DNA of 64,000 nucleotides from the NCBI GenBank assembly GCA_035456265.1, contig DATIDP010000033.1:5068-69067 (forward strand). Reading direction: 5' to 3'. Within the stretch, counting starts at the first letter, position 1. Each line of letters starts with the position of its first letter. Below are positions 1-9,987 of the stretch, one piece after another. Source of the DNA: DASUPK01 sp035456265 (GTDB lineage: Bacteria; Actinomycetota; Thermoleophilia; Solirubrobacterales; 70-9). Below the pieces are notes generated by a model. It searched no databases, had not been told where the DNA came from, and was given only the letters and a program-made list of their open reading frames with translations. The position numbers and the translations under genes are program-made.

Positions 1-21
1 CAAAGTGCCCGAAACTCGATC

Positions 22-846
22 TCACGGCAGGTCCACGCGCTCGACCTCGCCGAGGGGCATCTGCAGGAAGCGTGTCCCCAGCTCACGGAACGAAGCGGGA
101 TCTCCGGTGCAGATGAACCGGTACGTCCCCTCTTCGTCGCCGGTTCTCCCGAGCCCCGCCGCCGCAAGGACGCGCTCCGCCGTGGCCGCGATTGCGTGGC
201 CCGCCGTGACCAGGCGGACCTCGCGGCCGAGGACGCGCTGGAGCATGGGCCGGACCAGTGGATAGTGCGTGCAGCCGAGGATCACCGTGTCGACCTCGGC
301 CCGCTTCAGCGGGGCGCAGTAGGAGCGCACCATCTCGACGACGCTCTCCGAGAAGGGGAACCCGCGCTGGATCACGGCGGCGAGGTCCGGCGCCTCTACC
401 TCGGTGACGGTCAGCGCGCGCTGCTGCGCGGCAAGCGCCCTCAGGTAGGCCCCGCTCTTGACGGTCGCCGGAGTGGCGAGAACGCCGACGTTGCCGTTGT
501 CGGTGAGAGCCGCCGCGATCTCGGCCTCCGGCTCGATCACCGCCACGACCTCGACGCCCGCCTCGGCGGCGACCTCACGCGCCGCCTGCTGTCCGGCCGA
601 CGCCGCCGAGTTGCAGGCGATCACCAGCAGCTTCGCGCCGCGCTCGAGCAGATACTGGCTTACCTGCTGCACGTGGTCGCGGAGCTCGTCGGCCGTCCGA
701 GCCCCGTACGGGAAGCGCGCGTCGTCGCCGAGATAGACGTAGTCCTCCTCGGGCAGCGAGACCAGGCATTCGTGGAGCACCGTCAGGCCGCCCACCCCGG
801 AGTCGAACATCGCGATCGGCAGGTCTGGCGTGAGCTCGGCCTCCAT
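22..846 (-). CDS. murI: glutamate racemase
   Basis: Converts L-glutamate to D-glutamate in the cytoplasm for peptidoglycan synthesis. The 274-aa product has the family length. It shows the N-terminal DSGVGGLT motif and the two catalytic cysteines, in ACNSA (the usual motif is ACNTA) and in GCTHYPL. The start is ATG, and the ATG overlaps the last base of prmA's stop, so the two are probably translationally coupled. It is the last gene of the hrcA-dnaJ-prmA-murI run. The identity is firm; the operon is inferred from overlaps. Confidence 0.95.
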   Translation of the reverse strand: MEAELTPDLPIAMFDSGVGGLTVLHECLVSLPEEDYVYLGDDARFPYGARTADELRDHVQQVSQYLLERGAKLLVIACNSAASAGQQAAREVAAEAGVEVVAVIEPEAEIAAALTDNGNVGVLATPATVKSGAYLRALAAQQRALTVTEVEAPDLAAVIQRGFPFSESVVEMVRSYCAPLKRAEVDTVILGCTHYPLVRPMLQRVLGREVRLVTAGHAIAATAERVLAAAGLGRTGDEEGTYRFICTGDPASFRELGTRFLQMPLGEVERVDLP

Positions 847-1679
847 CAGTCACCCCTCCCTCGCAGCAGAAGGAGGGCCCCCCACTCGTGCTCGGTGATC
901 CGCCGGGCTTCTCGGAGGCCCAGCGGCGCGAAGGCGCCCGCCACCTCGTCCGTCTCGCTCTCCAGCATCCCGGAGCAGACCAGCGTAGAGGGCCGCTCCG
1001 CGCCGCCCTCCAGATGCCGGGCGCAGTCCAGGAGCAGATTGCCGGTCAGGTTGGCGACGATGGTCGGCGCGAGCGGCGGCGCCTGCTCGCGAACATCGAT
1101 CCGCCCGAGGGCGAGATCGACCCCGTTCGCCTCGGCGTTCGCCTGAGCCGTCTCCAGCGATGCCTCCTCTCGGTCGCAGCCCGTCACTGGGCCCCAGCCG
1201 AGCTTGGCCGCCGCGATCGCCAGCACGCCCGAGCCCGTTCCCCAGTCGGCTATCCGCCCTGACGCCTCTCCCGCCTCCTCGAGGGCGATCAGCAGAGCGA
1301 GGCAGAGCCGGGTCGTCGGGTGGCCGCCGGTGCCGAAGGCGCGACCGGGATCGACGACGACATCGATCAGTCCGTCCTGCGGGTCCCACCACGACGGCCG
1401 AACGCCGATCCTGCCCGCCACCTCGATCGGTCGGTGAAAGTCCGCCCAGCGATCGGCCCAGTCGTCGGGGACCGAGGTGGTCGTCACGTCGACCAGCGCG
1501 CCGCCCGCCGCGGCCTGCAGTTCACCGAGCTCGGGAACCTCCCCCGGAGGGCCGTAGATCGCGAATTCGACCCAGCCGGGGCCGCGCTCCTCCTCGAGGC
1601 CGTTGGGAGCAAGCTCGAGCAGGTTCGCCATCACCTGCTCCGCGTACTCGGGCTCGCAGCGGACCGCGAGACGAATCAT
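846..1679 (-). CDS. prmA: ribosomal protein L11 methyltransferase
   Basis: SAM-dependent methyltransferase that modifies ribosomal protein L11. The 277-aa product has a variable N-terminal substrate domain and a Rossmann domain. The SAM-binding stretch DWGTGSGVLAIAAAKLG and a later VANLTGNLL motif, typical of the PrmA family, are visible. Its start overlaps the dnaJ stop by four bases (ATGA) and its end abuts murI. The position next to dnaJ is common in bacteria and supports PrmA over another methyltransferase. Confidence 0.92.
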   Translation of the reverse strand: MIRLAVRCEPEYAEQVMANLLELAPNGLEEERGPGWVEFAIYGPPGEVPELGELQAAAGGALVDVTTTSVPDDWADRWADFHRPIEVAGRIGVRPSWWDPQDGLIDVVVDPGRAFGTGGHPTTRLCLALLIALEEAGEASGRIADWGTGSGVLAIAAAKLGWGPVTGCDREEASLETAQANAEANGVDLALGRIDVREQAPPLAPTIVANLTGNLLLDCARHLEGGAERPSTLVCSGMLESETDEVAGAFAPLGLREARRITEHEWGALLLLRGRGD

Positions 1680-2764
1680 CTACGTCGCGAGGGCTGCCGC
1701 TCACTGAGCGCCTCCGCCAGGCGCTCGGCCGCCTCCCGCTGCCCCGCGTCTAGATCCGTCGGCACAACCAGCTCGAAGACGACATGCTGATCGCCGCGGC
1801 GCCCACCGCGGAGCGGTGGCAGGCCCCTGCCGCTCAGCCGTTCGATGTCACCGTGCTGAGTCCCGGCCGGGACCTCGATCGCGAGCTCGCCCTCAAGCGT
1901 CGGCACGAACACCTCGCCGCCGACGATCGCCGTCGTGACCGGCACCTCGGCCCGCGCGATCAGCTCGGTTCCCTGCCGTGTGAAGCGCTCGTCCGGCTCG
2001 ATCCGCACCTCGACGTACAGATCGCCCTCTCGCCCGGCGCCCGTGCCGGCATGGCCCGCTCCGGCGATTCGGATGCGCTGGCCGTCCTCGATGCCTGCCG
2101 GGATATCGACCTCCCAGGTGCGCATCTCGCTCACCCGACCGGCGCCGCCGCAGCGCTCGCAGGGGGTCTCCGGGATCCGGCCATCCCCTCCGCAGCGGTT
2201 GCAGGGCATCGCCCGAACCACCTCGCCGAAGATGCTGCGGCTCACCTCCTGCAGCTGGCCGGAGCCGCCGCATTTCGGGCAGGTCTCGATCGGCGTGCCC
2301 GGCTCGGCGCCGTTGCCCCGACAGCGCTCGCAGACGCTGACGGCCTCGAAGGAGACCTCGTGCGTCTGGTCCTCGAGCACGTCCTCCAGGGCGATCTCGA
2401 CAACCGCCCCGATGTCCGCGCCGGCTCCCGACTGGCGGCCGAAGCCTCCGAAGAGGGGATCGCCACCCCCGAAGATCGCATCGAAGATGTCCTGGAAGCT
2501 GCCGAATCCGGCCCCCGGTTGGAACCCGCCGCTGCGCAGTCCGTCGTGGCCGAAGCGGTCGTAGGTCTCGCGACGCTCCCGGTCGGAGAGCACCTCGTAG
2601 GCCTCGGCCGCCTCCTTGAACTTCTCCTCCGCCTCCGGATCGTGGGCGTTGACGTCCGGGTGCAGCTCGCGGGCGAGGCTGCGAAAGGCCTTCTTGATGT
2701 CGCCGTCCGAGGCGCCCCGGTCGACGCCCAGCACCTCGTAGTAGTCGCGCTTCGCGGAAGCCAT
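1676..2764 (-). CDS. dnaJ: chaperone DnaJ (Hsp40), type I
   Basis: Co-chaperone that stimulates DnaK ATPase and delivers unfolded substrates. The 362-aa product has the full type I layout: a J domain with the HPD motif in ELHPDVN (residues about 5-70), a Gly/Phe-rich linker (FQPGAGFGSF, GGFGRQSGAG), four CxxCxGxG zinc repeats (CERCRGNG, CPKCGGSG, CNRCGGDG, CERCGGAG) and a C-terminal substrate-binding domain. It starts at ATG nine bases after hrcA. No dnaK is in the window, so this is the hrcA-linked dnaJ. Confidence 0.96.
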   Translation of the reverse strand: MASAKRDYYEVLGVDRGASDGDIKKAFRSLARELHPDVNAHDPEAEEKFKEAAEAYEVLSDRERRETYDRFGHDGLRSGGFQPGAGFGSFQDIFDAIFGGGDPLFGGFGRQSGAGADIGAVVEIALEDVLEDQTHEVSFEAVSVCERCRGNGAEPGTPIETCPKCGGSGQLQEVSRSIFGEVVRAMPCNRCGGDGRIPETPCERCGGAGRVSEMRTWEVDIPAGIEDGQRIRIAGAGHAGTGAGREGDLYVEVRIEPDERFTRQGTELIARAEVPVTTAIVGGEVFVPTLEGELAIEVPAGTQHGDIERLSGRGLPPLRGGRRGDQHVVFELVVPTDLDAGQREAAERLAEALSERQPSRRR

Positions 2765-2773
2765 GGAGCGGTG

Positions 2774-3802
2774 CTACTCGTCGTAGACGGTCTCGAAGAA
2801 GCGGGAGAGCTCGCCCGCGGCGCCTCGCACGCTGGCGATCGCCATCGCGTAGTCCATCCGCAGCGGCCCGATGATCCCCACCGATCCGAGGTTCCGGTAT
2901 CCGAGTCCGTAGTTGGCGCCCACGACGCTCACGGAGCGCAGCTCCGGAGCCGGGTTCTCGCCGCCGATCCAGACGAACACCGAGCGCCGGTCGATCGCCG
3001 TTCGGAGCGCCCGCAGGACGTTCACGCGGCGCTCGAGGGCCCGCATCAGATCGTCGGCGTGGGGCAGGTCGGCGAGGTGCTCCTCGGAGAGCAGCCGGGC
3101 GGCCCCGTCCACGTAGAGCGTGTCCTCGGCCGACTCGTCGAGGTCCGTGAACGCGCTCGAGATCTCGGCCAGGAAGCCCCTCTCCATGTCGCCGAGCTCG
3201 GCGTCCCGCAGCCGGTCCACCGCCATCCGCGCCCCCAGCCCGAGGCCCGCGAGGCGCTCGTTCAGGTAGCTGGCGGCCCATTCCACCAGGCCGGGGTCGA
3301 CCTCCTGCCCGAAGGTGAAGGCCCGCTTGGTGACCCCCCCGTTGGAGGCGATCACCACGACCATCACCACGCGGGGCTGCAAGCGCAGCACCTCGATGCG
3401 GTGGATCGTGGCGGTGTGAAGCGGCGGCGCCGTGACCAGCGCCACCAGGTCGGTGACGTGCGAGAGCGCGGTGGTCGTCTCGCGGATCGCGACGTCGACC
3501 TCGCGGCGCATTCGCGAGAGGCCGAGGTCCTCCGAGGTCGGGCGCGGCAGCCGATCCTGCCGCTCGAGCAACTGCTCCACGTAGAAGCGGTAGCCGGTGT
3601 CGGTGGGGACACGGCCGGCGGAGGTATGGGGGTGGGTCAGAAAACCCTCGTTCTCGAGGGCGGCCAGCTCGGCGCGAACCGTGGAAGCGCTCCAGTCGAT
3701 GTCCTGCCGGTTCGCGAGCGCGCGCGAGCCGACCGGGCGCCCGTCATCGACGTAGCGCTCGACGACCAGCCTCAGGATTTGGCCCTGGCGTTCGCTCAGC
3801 AC
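2774..3802 (-). CDS. hrcA: heat-inducible transcription repressor HrcA
   Basis: Winged-helix repressor of class I heat-shock genes that binds CIRCE operators. The 342-aa product begins MLSERQGQILRLVVERYVDD, the family N-terminus, with the helix-turn-helix in the first 70 residues (GRPVGSRAL, SASTVRAEL) followed by a GAF-like core. The start is GTG at 3802. The gene lies directly upstream of dnaJ on the same strand, the usual actinobacterial hrcA-dnaJ pair. I saw no CIRCE inverted repeat (TTAGCACTC and its complement) in the short upstream region, so the control of this pair is unclear. Confidence 0.93.
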   Translation of the reverse strand: MLSERQGQILRLVVERYVDDGRPVGSRALANRQDIDWSASTVRAELAALENEGFLTHPHTSAGRVPTDTGYRFYVEQLLERQDRLPRPTSEDLGLSRMRREVDVAIRETTTALSHVTDLVALVTAPPLHTATIHRIEVLRLQPRVVMVVVIASNGGVTKRAFTFGQEVDPGLVEWAASYLNERLAGLGLGARMAVDRLRDAELGDMERGFLAEISSAFTDLDESAEDTLYVDGAARLLSEEHLADLPHADDLMRALERRVNVLRALRTAIDRRSVFVWIGGENPAPELRSVSVVGANYGLGYRNLGSVGIIGPLRMDYAMAIASVRGAAGELSRFFETVYDE

Positions 3803-3826
3803 AGCGTTAAGGATAGGAACGCGGCG

Positions 3827-4219
3827 CTAGGAGACCTGAATCTCGGCCTCCGCGTTGCGAATCACCTGGTTCTCCCCCTGCGCGGCGACGGTGTCGACGA
3901 TGACACGGTCGCCGTCCGCTTCCCTGACCGTGCCGCTGACGACCAGCTCCTGCTCGGGGAAGCCCATTCCCCTGAACTGCACCGAGAGGCGCTTCAGCGC
4001 ACGGGGATCGCCGTCCGCGACCTGGGCGTTGCCGCGGGCGACCTGGGCCATCATCCAGAGCCCGTGCAGGATGTTGCCCGGCAGTCCCACCTGCCGGGCG
4101 AACTCCGGGTCGATGTGGATCGGGTTGAAGTCTCCGGAGGCGCCCGCGTAGCGGTGCGGCAGGTACTTGTCCGGCGTCACCCTGAGCTCGGGGATGGAGT
4201 CGCCCGGCGAGAGGTTCAT
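3827..4219 (-). CDS. MaoC-fold (R)-hydratase, HadB-like subunit
   Basis: Hot-dog-fold dehydratase of the MaoC family. The 130-aa product carries the hydratase motif with catalytic Asp and His in YAGASGDFNPIHID followed by GLPGNILHG. Together with the upstream gene it looks like a HadA-HadB heterodimeric 3-hydroxyacyl dehydratase; in such pairs this motif-bearing protein is the catalytic subunit. The ATG at 4217-4219 lies in the terminal CGCATG of a dispersed hairpin element, so the start codon seems to be repeat-derived. A role in fatty-acid synthesis is inferred from family and pairing; the physiological substrate is unknown. Confidence 0.85.
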   Translation of the reverse strand: MNLSPGDSIPELRVTPDKYLPHRYAGASGDFNPIHIDPEFARQVGLPGNILHGLWMMAQVARGNAQVADGDPRALKRLSVQFRGMGFPEQELVVSGTVREADGDRVIVDTVAAQGENQVIRNAEAEIQVS

Positions 4220-4265
4220 GCGAAGGGCCCCGGCAGGCGAAGCCGAGCAGAAACCCGTTTCATGA
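4217..4265 (+). repeat. dispersed hairpin element, copy 1
   Basis: Diverged copy of the window's dispersed element, forward on the plus strand. It reads CATGCGAAGGG, then a loop with GGCGAAGCCGAG, then AAACCCGTTTCATG. On the minus strand it lies between the two MaoC-fold genes. It contains the TGA stop of the upstream gene (4260-4262) and the ATG start of the downstream gene (4217-4219). The loop matches those of copies 2 and 6, which supports common descent. Confidence 0.75.
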
Positions 4266-4703
4266 AACCCCCCTCACGATGTTGGTCCAGGTCCCCTTCA
4301 CGGTCTGCGCTCCATTCTGGTTGGTGGACACCGTCTCGAAGACGTATAAGCCCTTGCCGTCCTTCTCGTAGATCTCCCGGCAGCTGGCGGTCGTGGAGAT
4401 CACGTCCCCGTCGCAGACCGGCTCGTCCCACTCGAACTGCTGGGAGCCGTGCAGCATCGCTGCGAGGTTGATGCCGATCTCGGGATCGAGGATCGCCGGC
4501 CCCATCGCGCGGGCGCTGTAGACGACGCAGAACATCGGCGGCGCAACCAGGTCGCGGAAGCCGGCCGACTTGGCGGCGTCGTGATCGCGGTGCACCGGGT
4601 TGGCAGCCCCGATGGCGTCCGCGAACTCGCGGATCTTCTCCGCCCCGACCTCGTAGGTGGCCGGATCCCACTGCTTCCCTATCGCGTCCGTCCTCACCGG
4701 CAT
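4260..4703 (-). CDS. MaoC-like N-terminal dehydratase, HadA-like subunit
   Basis: 147-aa hot-dog-fold protein beginning MPVRTDAIGKQW. It contains IREFADAIGAANPVHRD and later DLVAPPMFCVVY, the signature of FAS1_DH/MaoC_N-type subunits such as mycobacterial HadA and HadC. These subunits bind the acyl chain and pair with a catalytic HadB-type partner, here the next gene downstream. I chose the ATG at 4703 because the frame further upstream overlaps a plus-strand gene and looks like non-coding sequence. The two-subunit dehydratase role is inferred from family and adjacency. Confidence 0.82.
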   Translation of the reverse strand: MPVRTDAIGKQWDPATYEVGAEKIREFADAIGAANPVHRDHDAAKSAGFRDLVAPPMFCVVYSARAMGPAILDPEIGINLAAMLHGSQQFEWDEPVCDGDVISTTASCREIYEKDGKGLYVFETVSTNQNGAQTVKGTWTNIVRGVS

Positions 4704-4800
4704 TCGGCGGCGGATTCTAGGTGTGGCGCCGAGCCCGAGGCTTTCTCGGCGCGGGGCTAGGGTAGGTGTCGAGTGTCTTCGCTCCGAAGGTAGGTATCGA

Positions 4801-5433
4801 GTGTCTCCGTTCCTGACCACCCGGGATCCGCAGGGCGGCATGCGCTTCCGTCCCTTCGCCATTCCGCTGATCATCGCCGTGATCTGCGCCTCCGTCGCCG
4901 CCGCGATGTCGCTCTCCAGCACCGAGCTGGGAGCGGGCATCGGGATGGCGGTCGGCGCGGTGGCGGCAAGCTCCCTGATCGTCTTCGCGGCACGCGCGAA
5001 GCCGGACGGGACGCTGGAAGTCGCCCCCAGCGACGACTCCGGGCACCGGGTCCTGGTCATCGCCGTCGCCGAGGCCACCCCGGCGGCCGCGCAGCGGATC
5101 GCGGACATCACCGGATCCCCCGCCGACGTGCGCCTCCTCGTCCCGGTCCCCAGTCACCGCCTCGACCGCTGGCTCTCGGCCGAGGACGACGCCCGGCACG
5201 AGGCGGAGGCACGCCTCGCCCGCTCGGCGGGGGTCCTCGTGGCGGCCGGACTGCCTGTCAGCGGATCGATCGGCGACCACGATCCCGCCCAGGCCCTCGA
5301 GGACGAGCTCCGGGGCTATGCGGCGGACGAGGTGGTGCTGCTCACGGATGGCGACAAGGACCCCCTGGGCAAGGTCGAGTCTCGGCTCGGCCTGCCCCTG
5401 CGCAGGGTGGCTGCGAACCCCGACAGCGGATAA
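4801..5433 (+). CDS. hypothetical membrane protein with universal-stress-like tail
   Basis: About 210 aa. Two membrane segments lie near the N-terminus (PFAIPLIIAVICASVAAAMS and GIGMAVGAVAASSLIVFAAR). A soluble alpha/beta region follows, with RVLVIAVAEATP, GSIGDHDPAQALEDEL and DEVVLLTDGD, a layout like universal stress proteins although I cannot assign a family firmly. The start is either GTG 4801, preceded by GAAGG at a reasonable distance, or ATG 4840. The gene diverges from the HadA-like gene with under 100 bp between them. Function unknown. Confidence 0.7.
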   Translation: MSPFLTTRDPQGGMRFRPFAIPLIIAVICASVAAAMSLSSTELGAGIGMAVGAVAASSLIVFAARAKPDGTLEVAPSDDSGHRVLVIAVAEATPAAAQRIADITGSPADVRLLVPVPSHRLDRWLSAEDDARHEAEARLARSAGVLVAAGLPVSGSIGDHDPAQALEDELRGYAADEVVLLTDGDKDPLGKVESRLGLPLRRVAANPDSG

Positions 5434-5444
5434 GCTCGGGGCCC

Positions 5445-5927
5445 TTGCGGGCCCGTCTCGTCCTCATAGCCTCGCTGCTGCTAGTGCTGCTCGGAGCCGG
5501 ATCGGCTCGGGCGGCGATCAGGATCTACGAGAACTCCGAGGCCGCCACGTACCTCGGCGAGGTCCGGAAGGCCAAGTGCAAGGTGAAGGGCTCTGGCGCC
5601 AACCGCAGGTTCCACGCGGGCGCGCGGACGACGAACGGCGCCTACACGCTGGACGTCACGATCCTGGGCTTCCGGGGCTTCGGCAAGGAATACAACGTCC
5701 CCTACGGGCAGATCAGCACGACGGTGGACCTGGAGGGGGTCGGCTCCCCGGTTGATTACAGCAACGCCTATCCCTTCCCGGGCGGTCAACCTCCCGGCGG
5801 TGCGGGAGCGGTCGCCTTCCCGCCCAGCGGCAAGAAGTTCGGGCTCGGCGTCTACGCGCTTCCCAACCAGGACTATTCGCAGGGGGTCGCGCTGGCGGGC
5901 GGGGCGAAGTGCCGCTATCCGCGCTGA
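5445..5927 (+). CDS. secreted hypothetical protein
   Basis: 160 aa, starting at TTG 5445. It opens with a signal peptide (MRARLVLIASLLLVLLGAGS, likely cleaved after ARA). The mature part is small, Gly/Tyr-rich and has two cysteines (KAKCKVKG near its start, GAKCRYPR at its end) that could form a disulphide. It follows the preceding membrane protein by 11 bp on the same strand, so they may be co-transcribed. I do not recognise the family. The start is uncertain because no clear ribosome-binding site is visible. Confidence 0.7.
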   Translation: MRARLVLIASLLLVLLGAGSARAAIRIYENSEAATYLGEVRKAKCKVKGSGANRRFHAGARTTNGAYTLDVTILGFRGFGKEYNVPYGQISTTVDLEGVGSPVDYSNAYPFPGGQPPGGAGAVAFPPSGKKFGLGVYALPNQDYSQGVALAGGAKCRYPR

Positions 5928-5937
5928 CGCGCGCGAA

Positions 5938-6343
5938 CTAGGGCTTCGTCTCCCGCCGTAGGGCGATCTCACGAGCCTCCTCCGGCGTCGGCAGCATCGC
6001 CAGATAGCTGCACAGCCCGTCATCGTCGACATCGAAGAGAAAGGCGAGCTCCATGCTCACCTCGATGCCGCCGCGGCCTCGACCCTCCTGGTGGACGGTC
6101 GTGACCACATGGCGCTCGCCGACCGGGCTGTTGTCGGTGACCTCCGCGCTGATCTCCTCCCACGCGTCGGTCCAGCGGGTGATCCATGAGACGAATCCGT
6201 CGTGGCCGGAGTACTGGCCCGCGTTCGCCATCTCGGGAGAGGCGTAGACCTCGACGTCCTCCGAGAGCGCGGCGAGCATCCTCGGCATGTCCCCCTCGTT
6301 GAACGCCTCCATGCCGCCTTGGGCGAGCGCGACGCGCTGCTCC

Positions 6344-6354
<11 letters not shown>
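5938..6354 (-). CDS. SnoaL-like / NTF2-fold protein
   Basis: 138 aa with the cone-fold pattern of the SnoaL-like family: an N-terminal helix (VALAQGGMEAFNEGDMPRML), then SEDVEVYASPEM, then YSGHDGFVSWITRWTDAWEE. Such proteins are small isomerases, dehydratases or ligand binders, and the substrate cannot be read from sequence. The GTG start lies inside the last codons of lepA, giving an 11-base overlap, so it is probably translated from the lepA message. Two similar proteins occur at 62170-62976. Confidence 0.8.
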
Positions 6355-8146
<1,792 letters not shown>

Positions 8147-8181
8147 GTGGGGAGAGGAAGGGTAGGCGGCAGGGACGCGAG

Positions 8182-8766
8182 CTACGGATTGCGCAGCTCG
8201 CGATCGCCGATCCCCATGGCGACGACGCCGACGGGGCCCTCGACGACCCTGACGGGGAGCTCGGCGCCGCCAAGACGTCGCTCGAGCGCCCCACTGTCGC
8301 CGGCCACCTCGACCCACGTGATTCCGCCCGCCTCTCCCCCGTCTCCGGGGTCGCGGATGCCCTCGTCGCGTTCGATGAAGAAGGGGAGCACCGGGTCGGG
8401 TAGCGCCTGCTCGACACCGACCAGGCGGGCGGTCATGCCCTGCCGGGAGACGGTGGTGATCGGGAGATCGAGGCTGTCGGCGATACGGGCGACGTCCTCG
8501 ACCGCGACGGCCCAGGCGAAGAGCCCGTCCCCATGCTCGCCCAGCCGTGCCTGCAGAGCAGACCCGATGGGCGAGTCCGCGGCCTCGTCCGCGTCGGCCA
8601 CCGCCATCAGCTCGAGGTAGCCGCCTCCCAGCGGCAGGATCCGGTTGTGCGTGCCGTGCCCCTCATGCCGGCCGCCGACGACCGCAGTCAGGCCGATCTC
8701 GGACTCGACCCTGGCGGCCGCCGCATCGAGCTCCCCGGTCGCGTAGATGACGTGGTCGATCCGCAT
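8182..8766 (-). CDS. glyoxalase-like domain protein
   Basis: 194 aa beginning MRIDHVIYATGELDAAAARV, the opening strand-helix of vicinal-oxygen-chelate/glyoxalase-like domains, with GGRHEGHGTHNRILPLGGGYLELMAV further on. These residues resemble the glyoxalase-like family of Pfam PF13468. Enzymatic activity and metal binding are not assured. It is transcribed divergently from the methyltransferase at 8803, with 36 bp between the two starts. Confidence 0.8.
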   Translation of the reverse strand: MRIDHVIYATGELDAAAARVESEIGLTAVVGGRHEGHGTHNRILPLGGGYLELMAVADADEAADSPIGSALQARLGEHGDGLFAWAVAVEDVARIADSLDLPITTVSRQGMTARLVGVEQALPDPVLPFFIERDEGIRDPGDGGEAGGITWVEVAGDSGALERRLGGAELPVRVVEGPVGVVAMGIGDRELRNP

Positions 8767-8802
8767 TCCTGCACGGTATCGGCGGGACTAGAGTGCTCCC
8801 AC

Positions 8803-9582
8803 GTGGAATGGGGACAGGGTAGATACGAGTACGTGGCCGCCCAGCTCCTGCCGACGGCCGAGGTGATGGTCGACACAGCCGCGATCGAGGAGGGTGAGCG
8901 CGTTGTGGACGTCGGCTGCGGGACGGGCAATGCGGCGCTGCTCGCCGCAGAGCGGGGCGCGAGGGTCACCGGAATCGACCCGGCGCAGCGGCTGCTGGAC
9001 GTGGCCGCCGCCCAGGCCGCAGAGCGCGGACTGGATGCCAGATTCGAGCTGGGCGAGGCGGCCTCCATCCCCCTGCCGGACGACAGCGCGGACGTGGTGC
9101 TCTCCGTCTTCGCTGCGATCTTCGCTCCGGACCCGCAGGCGGCAGCTCGTGAGATGGCGCGTGTCCTGGCCCCTGGGGGCCGCATGCTGTTGTCGGCGTG
9201 GATCCCCGGCGGCGCGGTCTCCCAGGCCGTGCGCCGCACGCGCGAGACGGTCGCGGAGGTCCTCGGGCAGCCGCCGCCCACGCCGCCAGTCGCTTGGCAT
9301 GAGGAGGCCGTGCTGCGGAAGCTGTTCGAGCCGTACGACCTCGCGGTCTCGCTGGAGGAGCACAGCATCTCGTTCACGGCGCCCTCTCCGGAGGAGTTCG
9401 TCGATCGTGAGTCCGAAAATCATCCGCTCTCGGTCGGTGCGCGGCCCGCCGTCGAGGAGGCGGGCAGGGCCGAGGAGCTGCGCGATGGGCTGGTGCGGAT
9501 CTACCGGGATGCCAACGAGGATCCATCGACCTTCCGGGTGACGAGCCGCTACGTCGTCGCCGAGATCGAGGGCAGTCCGTAG
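8803..9582 (+). CDS. class I SAM-dependent methyltransferase
   Basis: 259 aa from GTG 8803 (VEWGQGRYEYVAAQLL). The SAM-binding motif I is VVDVGCGTGNAALLAAERGA, followed by the acidic motif II residue in VTGIDP and DDSADVVLSVFAAIFAPD as motif IV. It belongs to the Methyltransf_11/UbiE-like group acting on small molecules; the substrate is unknown. It converges on the luciferase-domain gene with a 34-bp overlap of their 3' ends. The upstream part of the open frame overlaps the glyoxalase gene and is not coding. Confidence 0.85.
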   Translation: MEWGQGRYEYVAAQLLPTAEVMVDTAAIEEGERVVDVGCGTGNAALLAAERGARVTGIDPAQRLLDVAAAQAAERGLDARFELGEAASIPLPDDSADVVLSVFAAIFAPDPQAAAREMARVLAPGGRMLLSAWIPGGAVSQAVRRTRETVAEVLGQPPPTPPVAWHEEAVLRKLFEPYDLAVSLEEHSISFTAPSPEEFVDRESENHPLSVGARPAVEEAGRAEELRDGLVRIYRDANEDPSTFRVTSRYVVAEIEGSP

Positions 9583-9902
9583 CGGGCCACGATGCGGTCA
9601 TAGTTGAGCCGCATCAGCTCGATCACCTCGCGCACGTCCTCGTCCGTCTCGATCCGCCGCGCGGCCGGACCGGGCTTCCCGGGGAAGACCGGGTGGTCGA
9701 CCACGCGGCCCTGCTCCTTGAGCTCGGTGCCGATCTCCCCCCCGAAGCTGAAGTGGGCGGCGTGGTCGCCATGCAGGTGCCCGACCTCGTGCCCGTTGAC
9801 GTAGAAGCCGAACTCGCCGCGCTTGCCGTAGCCCGACTCGACCCCGTCCCAGGACGTGACCTCCTCGGTGATCCGCTCGCTTGCTGATCTCGTCTGGCTC
9901 AT
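9549..9902 (-). CDS. luciferase-domain protein (PF17648 type), probable SoxR target
   Basis: 117 aa from the ATG at 9902, which has a strong GAGGAGG ribosome-binding site just upstream. GFYVNGHEVGHLHGDHAAHFSF and the C-terminal VIELMRLNYDRIVARYG match the small 'luciferase' domain family; the name is historical and the biochemical role is poorly known. It is divergent from soxR and preceded by a SoxR box placed between -35 and -10 elements with a 19-bp spacer. It is therefore likely induced by redox-active compounds, which is inference from the promoter. Confidence 0.82.
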   Translation of the reverse strand: MSQTRSASERITEEVTSWDGVESGYGKRGEFGFYVNGHEVGHLHGDHAAHFSFGGEIGTELKEQGRVVDHPVFPGKPGPAARRIETDEDVREVIELMRLNYDRIVARYGLPSISATT

Positions 9903-9930
9903 CGGGCCTCCTCGGGGTTGGATGGACAAA

Positions 9931-9961
9931 AAACTACAAGCTCAAGTGAGCTTGAAGTCAA
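9931..9961 (-). promoter_or_regulatory. SoxR-type operator/promoter
   Basis: On the minus strand a -35 TTGACT (9956-9961) and a -10 TAGTTT (9931-9936) are separated by exactly 19 bp. The spacer contains the inverted repeat TCAAG-N4-CTTGA (9942-9955). The enterobacterial SoxR box has the same half-sites and spacing, and over-long 19-bp spacers are the hallmark of promoters activated by MerR-family regulators. The promoter reads into the luciferase-domain gene; soxR starts on the other side. Confidence 0.85.
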
Positions 9962-9987
9962 GTCACGAACCTGCTTTCCTCCGCGGA

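Noticed and set aside
3780..3830. CIRCE operator expected before hrcA
   Set aside because: I looked for TTAGCACTC and its inverted partner upstream of hrcA and found neither.
1784..4471. 895-codon plus-strand open frame
   Set aside because: It runs antisense to dnaJ, hrcA and the MaoC-fold genes, has the His/Arg/Asp-rich composition of antisense high-GC frames, and shows no domain.
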